From Rana temporaria (taxonomy: Eukaryota; Chordata; Amphibia; Anura; Ranidae), in the NCBI RefSeq assembly GCF_905171775.1, contig NC_053489.1, forward strand, positions 153,840,142 to 153,904,141: a DNA stretch of 64,000 nt, given 5' to 3'. Shown here piece after piece: positions 56,243-64,000 of this stretch. A program made the translations under genes and the position numbers. The notes under the pieces were generated by a model. The model was not told the origin of the DNA. It saw only the letters and a program-made list of their open reading frames with translations, and made no database searches. Each line of letters begins with the position of its first letter. Position 1 is the first letter of the stretch.

Positions 56243-57325
56243 CATGTGCCACAAAGTCCAAACAAATAGTCCCTCTGGCAATTCAGTGCTTCTTATTGTA
56301 TAACATGCTGAGAGTGAATCATATTCTAAAAAATATTCCCAAGAAAAAACAAGAAAGAGGGAGATCCTATTAGGAGGTGCTTTTAGCAGTTCCTGTTGGA
56401 AATCGTCAGTTGTATGGGGATTACACCTTCACCACATTGCGTTACTCCGATCCCTTAGGAGTTGCACTCACCAGATTTATATCAGAATATAGCCTTTTGA
56501 ATATGTTATGCCCATGCGATCACTAGCAGGAAGCCGTCTGCCAGGATATCCCTAAAGGATTACCAAAGATTGGTTTATACACTCTGGTCCCACTCCATAT
56601 CCATAATCATTCCAGTGGGCTCAGATATAAGGAAGGAAACAATCCCCATAGCAAGAATCCATATAAAATGTTATTCCATTAAAGAACCCCCCTTAACACT
56701 ATGCACTTACAAACAAAATGTAAGAGAATTGCATTCTATGTAAACATATTGCACTGTATACTGTGTCTCGAAAACTCTCTTACCGTTTGTGTAGATCTGA
56801 TCATCCAACGTGATTCCCGGGAGAAGATCAGAACAGGTGACAGATGCAAGCCATGTGGTCACGCCTAGAAGCGTTTCATCATTCCGTCTTTATCAATGGG
56901 CAGTTTTATAGCCTCTCTATTTTACACCTTAGCCCTTTCAGAACTTGGTGCTAGGTACTCAGCGGTTCTCACCAGAGAAAATAAGAGCTGCAAAGTGGAA
57001 ACCAAACAATTTCTCTCTACAAGCAGCTTCAATCTGATTTTACCATGTATGGGGCCAACTGCATTTAGGATCTCGGCATGAATAACTGGGAATACCCTGC
57101 ACAGGCACCATATATAGCTGTCATGCAATTGATAAATATACATAAATCTAAAATAAAATAATGCATGGTTAGAAACATTGACATATTTACATTTTTTGAT
57201 CTTATAACTGGTGTATACTACATTGACATCTACATAAAGATGAATGTCATGTCATGGTTTCTTACCATGCATTATTATATTTTGGATTTATGTATATGTA
57301 TCAATTGCATGACATTGATGTATGG
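56243..57325. mobile_element. Unidentified insertion in the tandem repeat
   Basis: It breaks the unit after GAGTTAATAAA, and the unit resumes at about 57326. It contains a nearly perfect inverted repeat (57119-57314, arms about 58 bp: TGTCATGCAATTGATA... / ...TATCAATTGCATGACA). No gene was recognised. Confidence 0.55.
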
Positions 57326-58555
57326 TTAAAATTGAACATACACAAAACTATAAATAACCAAATTTGGCAAAAAATCTGGAGGTTTTAATTTTTCACTTAC
57401 AGCTTCCAGGGTTTGTAAAAGACCCCCCCCCCCAACTATACATTTTCTAAAAGCATGGAACCAGTAAAACAAAAGGAAGGTGCTATTGATTTTTAAGGCC
57501 CCACAATATTTGTGCAAATGTTTACCAAAACAATGCACTAAAATCATTATTAGCAGATACAAACACAGCACATTTTACAAAATTACTGCTAAATTCCTTC
57601 TAAATATAAAGCTAAACCTGTATTGAATTAAAAAATAACAACTCTTTGTAAGTTTTAAATTGCGTCTTGTTTTAAAAATGGTGAAAATCAGACGTATGCA
57701 AACATTTCTCCAAAAATATGGAAGTTTTCATTGTTCACTGTTCCCTTATAGCTTTCAGAGTTTGTAAAAGATCCCCAAACCATATATATATATATAAAAA
57801 ATACACTGAAATCATTATTAGTGGATTCATGCATGCTAAAATTTACAAAATTCCTGCTAAATTCCTATCAAATATAACAGTTAAAACTGTATTGAGTTAA
57901 TAAATAACAACTATTTGTACATTTTAATTTGCACCTTTTTGTGAAATCGTGAAAACGGAAAGTGTGCAAAACAGTAAATAAAACAATTTACTCAAAAAAA
58001 TTACCATTTTCCCCCTACAGCTTTCAGAATTTGTAAAGGTCCCGCAAACCATAGATTTTCTAAAAGCACATGACCTGTAGAATAAAAAAATGTTCATCAA
58101 ACTTCGGATTTATAAAAAAATACACTAAAATCATTAATAGTGGATACATACATGGCAACATTTACAAAATTCCAGCTAAATTCCTATGAAATAAAAATGC
58201 TAAAGCTGTATTGAATTAATAAATAACAAATATTTGTAAATGTTAAATTTCACTTTTTTGTGAAATAGTGAAAACTTAAGGAATGCAAAACTGTAAATAA
58301 AAACAATTACTCTAACATTCCGGAGGTTACTATTTTTCACGTACAGCTCTCAGAATTTGAAAAGACCCCCCAAACCATACAGGTTTACATGACCTGTAGA
58401 ATAAAAAAGTGCTACTGACTTTTTTTGCCCTGCAATAATTGCGCAAATGTTCATCATATCGCTATTTTCACAAAAAATACACTAAAATCATTAGTAGTGC
58501 ACACAAACACAACATAACTTACGAAATTCCTGCTAAATTGCTACTAAAGCATTGT

Positions 58556-58875
58556 TCACATGTGGAATTATAAATTGTATGCCCTTGGAATGCCATGTTT
58601 ACCTGCACAGAGATGCACAGGTATTCTGTGTATCCTTGTGCAGGCAGTCCCATTATGTCAGTTGGGATGCAACAGCTGCATAGGCACAGCTGCTGCTCTA
58701 AATCTGACCTCCATGTGGGTGTGGGTGCATGACCAAAATACAGACAGTGTGCACTCAGGGACTTTAACCTGGACTTACATGGATGTCAGATTGGGAGCAA
58801 CGGTTCTGTACGTGCAGTTGCTACATCCCTCCCTTGCAGGGGTGTATACTGTGTATGCCCTGTATTAACAAGGCC
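58556..58875. other. Unassigned, possibly old palindromic repeat
   Basis: TTGTATGCCCTTGG at the left and GTGTATGCCCTGTATT at the right, with several ACAGCTGC and GTGCA motifs. The 102-codon open frame has no recognisable domain. Confidence 0.35.
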
Positions 58876-59245
58876 TTAGGCCCCTTTTACAGGAGTAGAG
58901 TGATCAGGTCCACCTGTCTGTTTTTCAGGTGAACCTGATCGGACCACCCATTGTTCTCTATGGGGAGGCTGATATAAATGAACATGTGTCCGTTTACACC
59001 CACCTGCATCTGATCCAGTCCGCTAAAAGCAGATGGATGGGGGAACCGTTCCCCATCCATCTAGCATATTGGATGATATAATCAGATGAAAACAGACAGA
59101 CGGTCCATTTCCATCTGTGTCTGCTCTGCATTAGTGGAGCAGACACAGACCTGTCATCCGCCTGCTTATCAGGGATCAATATACAGATCCCCCGCTGAGC
59201 AGGCAGATCTGCTTGACGAAGTCCGCTCCATGTGAAAGAACCTAA
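58876..59245. mobile_element. MITE (TTAGGCCCCTTTTACA ends)
   Basis: TTAGGCCCCTTTTACA at the left is mirrored by TGTGAAAGAACCTAA at the right. Inside are GATCAGGTCCACCTG/CAGGTGAACCTGATC and GGATGGGGGAAC/GTTCCCCATCC palindromes. A common frog repeat type, recognised from memory. Confidence 0.75.
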
Positions 59246-60424
59246 CTGTTTTTTTGTTTTATACTACTACTACTATATTACACTCTTCCTATTTTCCCCT
59301 TCTTTGCTTTTATAGCTGACACAACAGTCACATGTTACATATCACCACTATTGATGATTATGTACATTTCCATATTTTTCACAGTAATTTGTTGACGTTC
59401 ACTGTGAGTGCCACCATGAATTCTAATATATGGACTAGAACAGTAACCAAATTGCTTAACTGAATTTCCTAGATAGTGTCCTGCAAAATGAAGTATTCTT
59501 CTTTAAAAATGTACATTACTTCACATTACGTTAGCAAGTATTGAAAGTTAAATAATCTTTAGGTATACATTATTTTTATTTTTTTTATGTACTTTAATGT
59601 AGCTGTTTATTCTCTGTGGATCAGAGTAATTTTCAGATTTGAGCTATGGACTTATTGATTTGTCAGTACATTTTTATTATTATTAGTGATTAGAAATTAG
59701 CTGCTTGAACCATAGTTTGGACCACATTTCAGCTGTTTGAAAGTTTGGGAAATTGGTGTCTGGGCGGGACATGGCTGACTGCCACAGGAAGTGAAACATT
59801 TACCAGTGGTATTACTACCACTGCTAAATGTAACAGCTTCCTTCTCAGGGCTCCTAGTTGTTAGGGAGCCAACAAGTGCCAGCATCCTAACAGCTGGTCA
59901 TTCAGCTGTCAGCTTAAAATGTCAATGAATGTTGACAAAGTGGTAGGGATAGTGTAAAAATGGTGGGGAGTGCCCCCAAAATGTATACCAGGTCCTGGGG
60001 ATTTTCCATGGATTTTAAGGGTAAACACCAATGCAAACAAAACTAGAAAAGTATACCAGGCCACAAGCCCTCAACACATGTTGGTACATGACTCAGTCCC
60101 CTGGAAGTTTCCATCCACCTATACAGTTGTTTGACAATTCCTTCATTTAGCCCTGAAAATCAGAAGAATTGAAAGCCCCATTAACTTCAAAGGGGTTTGG
60201 ATTAAAGTTCAACTTTTGCGCTGCTTTACAAACCTCCCACAAATGGTGCATTCATCTTATCCCCAGTCATTACCTAGAATGTTACTTTTATGACTATTGC
60301 TAGATGAGTGGAAGAGGAGCACAGCAAAGGTGTGTATTAGTGTGGAGGGAGCTTTCAAGAGAACATGTCACTTTACCCTGAATAAGCACTGACAAGGTGA
60401 TTACAAAGACATGTCACTAACAGC
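59246..60424. other. No feature recognised
   Basis: No gene or clear repeat supported. Confidence 0.5.
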
Positions 60425-61040
60425 TGCCACTGTATTTCTTTTTTTTTTTTTATTGTATTTTTTATTGAAAAAAAATCCATACATATAAAAACATGTGTGA
60501 AAACAGTCAAATTTTGTATACAACATACATTGTTTCTGAAAAATTTAATCAAAACAGTTACAATGCCACCAATACAGAGAAAGTCCGGACTTTAACTACA
60601 TAGGTCAGGTGAGTTAAGAATAAATAAAGAGGATAAGATAAAAGAAAGGCAAAGCAATAAACTTAGGACAAAAGAACATCAGTTAAACAAATGGAAACCC
60701 AATGGGTGGGTATTTCTAAACAATTTATTTAAGTCATGGATAAGCAAATTGTTACTCATTGGGTTAGGGAAAGGAGGGAGGAGGGAAGAGGCACCATGGA
60801 ATCATCGAGGTCATGAGCTAACAAACCATTGAAGAAAGACGCTAGGAACCGTGGTCAGGGAAGTGTCACTTCAGCGGAGAATAGGGAACTAATACCAGGG
60901 TTAAGGTCTGAGTAATCCCATAAATCCCAGATTTTTGAAAATTGCGGGAGGGTGTCATGCACTATTGCAGTGAGGCATTCCATTCTACAGATCTGTTCCA
61001 ACGTTTTTAGGACCTGTTAGAGAGAATGCCACTGTATTTC
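60425..61040 (-). mobile_element. 5'-truncated LINE tail with 14-bp TSD
   Basis: The insertion (60439-61026) is flanked by TGCCACTGTATTTC at 60425-60438 and 61027-61040. On the minus strand it starts with the end of an ORF2 (LKTLEQICRMECLTAIVHDT, then LPQFSKIWDLWDYSDLNPGI). It then runs through a 3' UTR to CAATAAAAAATACAATAAAA and an A tail. L1/Tx1-like. Confidence 0.9.
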
Positions 61041-62140
61041 AAAGAAATACAAGTGTATCTACATTTGAATAAAATAATAGAGCTCAGGTTGTTCTGTTAC
61101 TCAATATCTAATATAATTTTCCTAGACAATGAGGGGCCATGTCTGGCACAATAACAGGTCCATAACAATTTAAATGTGCTTACCGTAAGTCCATTGTACC
61201 CTTAAAAGGACACCAAACCACCTTATTTTTACCTTCCCCAACTCCTATGCAAATTAAGTGTTCCTTTGCAAAGAGAATGCTAGTAAATAGTTTAAAGCAT
61301 GTGATCAATACTTATTCATGCTCTATGGAAATTTTTAATACAAAATGCTAGGGTATTTAAAGAGAACAGCTGCAAGAGAACTAATGTTCTAATGAACTAA
61401 TGAACTAATGTTCTCTTTCCAAAGTGGAACTGCACTTTCTAAGGTGAACATTTACTTTTCTAGATGAACATGTTGCTAGTTGAACCAGTGGAGCACACCT
61501 ATAGCTAAAAATGTCAACTTGTTGTTACTGTGTGACATTCATGAAAAATATAGTTTGTAAATTAATATTACAAGTGTACTTTGGCTCTACTGGTCAGAAT
61601 CTCCACCAATAACATTCCATTTGTGTTTCTGACATACTCTTGGCCCATGGGCACATTCTAGGAGGGCATTCGGGCCAGAAAAAAACCTGATAGAGCATAA
61701 AACAGTGTTTTTGGCCTTGAGTTTCTAAAGAGGTAGACATATATTGATCTTTCTACACCGTGTACACCAAAGCTACATTTCAACAGCCCTTTGGTTGAGA
61801 TATGAGTAAGCCAGAGGGGGAACAAAGAGACCATGCAGTAATCAGAACAATCATTGCAGGCTGCACTGGTCTGGTGTAGTGGCAATCAAGAACACTGTTT
61901 CTTGCTATACTGGTTTGGTGACACTGTAACTGGTGAGGTGATGATTGGAGATACTGACTGGCTGCACTATTAGGGCGTGTTCACATGTGAGGTGGGGGGC
62001 AGTAAAATCTCATGGTTGAGCTGTGTTTTTTCTGCCCTGGAAATAGTACCCCCTTTACCTGCAGAGGCAGCAGCCAGGAGTACATACATGCCATGCCAGC
62101 TGCTTCACAGCTATAGCTCTCTGTTCATGTTAACTGTTTT
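61041..62140. other. No feature recognised
   Basis: No gene or repeat supported. An AACTAATG run at 61380-61405 is a short local repeat. Confidence 0.5.
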
Positions 62141-62214
62141 TATATGAATGGTGCAGGGTCAATGGTGTTGAAGCATATGGTGAGGAGTTGATGCAATGCC
62201 TCCTCACTGCCTGT

Positions 62215-63200
62215 CAAATGCTCTCTAAAGAGCAACTGTACTGCTCTTTTTACACTGGTATTGCTTACAACTATCATGATAACAGCAGTAAGCAATTCAT
62301 TCCATAAAATCAAACAAAGGCTTTCATTCGTTATGCCCTTGTGTGCCACTGTGATCTCTGGAATTGGTCAGAACTGTGAACAATCACAGAGATCACAATA
62401 GTAAATAGGGGCAGCATAAATGAAAGCCTTTGTTTACTATGGTTAATGTGATTGCTGTGATTGGTCATAGCAATCACACGGTACAGGACAATATCCTTTG
62501 GACACAGTGATCACAGATTATGCCACTGCATGCCCCCAATGGTGCACATGAGGTGCAAGAGTGGGAGGATGTACAGTTTTTTACAAAGTGAATGCTTACA
62601 GCTATCATGATAACAACAGTAAGCAATCAATTCCCTAACACCAAACAAATGCTTTAATTTATTATGCCCTTGTTTACCACTGTGATCTCTGTAATTGGTC
62701 ACAACAATCACATGGTACAGGGCCAGTTTGTTTACTATTGTTACTGTGATTGCGGTGATTGTTCACAGCAATCAAATGATACAGGACCAATATCCTTTGG
62801 ACACAGCAATCACAGATAGTGTCACTGGGTGCCCCCAATGATATGCAGGAAGCACAAGAGCAGGAGTATGTACAGTTTTTTTTTACATTGTGATTCCTTA
62901 CAGCTATCATGATGAGAGCAGTAAGCAATCAATTCCCTAACACCAAAGGCTTTCATTCATGATGCCCTTGTTAACCACTGTGATCTCTGTAATTGGTCAT
63001 GGTGATTAAAAGCGCTGCATAAACTTTTGGTGTTATATAAATCTGTATAATAATAAAAAATTACATGGTACAGGGCCAATCTGTTTATTATTGTCACTGT
63101 GATCTGTCACTGTGATTGGTCACAGCGATCACATGCTACAGGACCAATGTCCTTTGGAAACAGTGATCACAGATCACACCACCGCGTGCTCCAATGGCAC
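62215..63200. repeat. Tandem repeat of about 300-330 bp
   Basis: GCTTACAGCTATCATGATAACAGCAGTAAGCAAT recurs at 62263, 62594 and 62896. Each time it is followed by GGCTTTCATTC-type sequence, CACTGTGATCTCTGTAATTGGTCA, CACATGGTACAGG, CAATATCCTTTGGACACAG and TGCCCCCAATG. A last partial unit ends near 63200. GTGATCAC and TGTGATTG palindromic motifs are dense. Confidence 0.85.
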
Positions 63201-63947
63201 GCAAGAGGATCAAGACTGGGGGACGTACTGGTACAACCTACCAGAATGGGGCTTGTCCCACCTGGCTGTGTATGTAGAGTGGTTTGGCAGGAAGTGATTA
63301 AAGGTAAATATTTGACACTCTCTTTCCCTACCATCACTTGCTCCCTTCCTCAACTAATCATAGGGTAATTTTAAGAAATCCTATTCTAAGTACCTTTCCA
63401 AATCTCAAATCTTTTTTTTCTTTCCCACATCAGATTGTAATCTTTCTTTCTGTCTACGTCACTGCCTGGGTGATGTGGACAATTCCTATTGGATTGCATT
63501 GGTGTCTTTGTCAATCGAGTTATTACACAAATTAATTTTGTTGCCAGCATCCACTCCACAAAGATAGTGTGGAGAACTGTGAACTAAAATACATTCAATT
63601 CAATGCTGCATATGGTCATTGATGTTAAATCTAGTGCTTTGAAAACAAGGCTTCTCAAGCAACTTTGCAATGAGATTGGCAGTGACTATAATTTCACGCT
63701 ATTTTACACCAGGGTTCATTGAAGTATTCATAATATGTAATTAAATTAGAAATCAAATAGCAAAAGACAAATGCAGTGATTTATTAATTTTATGTATTTT
63801 GGAACAAATGTTCAGAAAAATTCTGATATATCTAAAAAACTGAACATACTGGAATAGATAAACTATTGTCAGTGCACCAAATATTTGGAGGATGAAAGCC
63901 TGATTTTTTTGCATTTGCCAAATAATACTTTAATTTGAAAAGTTGAG
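63201..63947. other. No feature recognised
   Basis: No gene or repeat supported. Confidence 0.45.
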
Positions 63948-64000
63948 CCCTGTACATACGATCGAATATCTGATGGAATCTAATCCGATGGATTTTTTCG
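63948..64000. mobile_element. Left end of a GTACACACG-type MITE, cut by the window edge
   Basis: CCCTGTACATACGATCGAAT followed by ATCTGATGG and TCCGATGGATTTTTTC resembles the left end of the element at 37163. Confidence 0.5.

Larger units (their letters stand above)
54135..58555. repeat. Tandem repeat of about 320-360 bp, interrupted by three insertions
   Basis: Recurring order: TTTTTCACTTACAGCTTTCAGAGTTTGTAAA, GACCCCCCAAACCATA, CACATGACCTGTAGAATA, AAAATCATTATTAG, ACAAAATTCCTGCTAAATTCCTA, TGTATTGAGTTAATAAATAACAA, TTTTTGTGAAATAGTGAAAA. The ATCATTATTAG landmark appears at about 55218, 56153, 57545, 57811, 58131 and 58488. After subtracting insertions, spacing is about 330, 307, 266, 320 and 357 bp. 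Copies differ by perhaps 15-25%, so the array is old. Confidence 0.85.

Noticed and set aside
58560..58868. 102-codon open frame with a Cys-rich, membrane-like look
   Set aside because: No start context, domain or splice structure; the region looks like an old palindromic repeat.

Overview
The window looks like non-coding DNA from a large, repeat-rich amphibian genome. A ranid frog is my inference. It rests on recalled TE/MITE family resemblance (TTAACCACTT-type TTAA elements, GTACACACG-type MITEs, GGGCCAGATCC Harbinger MITEs, Tx1/L1-like LINEs), not on a database search. No complete host gene, tRNA or CRISPR array was recognised. Nearly every long open reading frame is either a transposon protein or an artefact of a tandem repeat. 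Two possible host exons are offered at low confidence (21994-22141 + and 35986-36092 -).

Layout. 1-890: decayed LINE reverse transcriptase. 916-3380: hAT element with a transposase C-terminus on the minus strand, followed by an unidentified decayed minus-strand coding region to 4210. 4386-5018: Harbinger MITE. 5208-9000: nested stack in which a TTAA element is interrupted by a second TTAA element carrying a 22-bp minisatellite, itself interrupted by a hAT-like element (8-bp TSD) carrying a 30-bp minisatellite. 9020-9508: old hAT end. 10182-10980: another TTAA element. 12030-13709: palindromic MITEs. 14210-17785: almost complete PIF/Harbinger element with both of its genes. 18289-21112: hAT element with perfect 8-bp TSDs, filled with about 40 copies of a 46-bp repeat. 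23594-28163: Harbinger MITE split by a 3.85-kb LINE with 18-bp TSDs. 28164-29130: Tc1 end and two palindromes. 29777-34240: unidentified element with repeated termini, GC-rich repeats and a long CATGCG minisatellite. 36260-37088, 48160-48795 and 60439-61026: 5'-truncated LINE tails. 39960-41125: minus-strand retro-sequence headed by a U2 snRNA fragment. 44425-45055: large foldback. 45437-46190: LTR plus the start of an internal region, cut by a hAT element (46199 on) with a 44/88-bp minisatellite. 49292-54706: recent tandem duplication, with a TTAA transposon present in one copy and an intact empty site in the other. 54135-58555: tandem repeat of about 330 bp, interrupted by a TTAA MITE, a solo LTR and a third insert. 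58876-64000: MITEs, a LINE tail and a second repeat of about 300-330 bp.

The main theme is one hAT family (ends TAGGGATGAGC, 8-bp TSD) whose copies have each grown a different internal minisatellite. In one case the ancestral monomer can be read in a sibling copy in the same window. The insertions are well enough preserved (TSDs, empty sites) to order many events in time.
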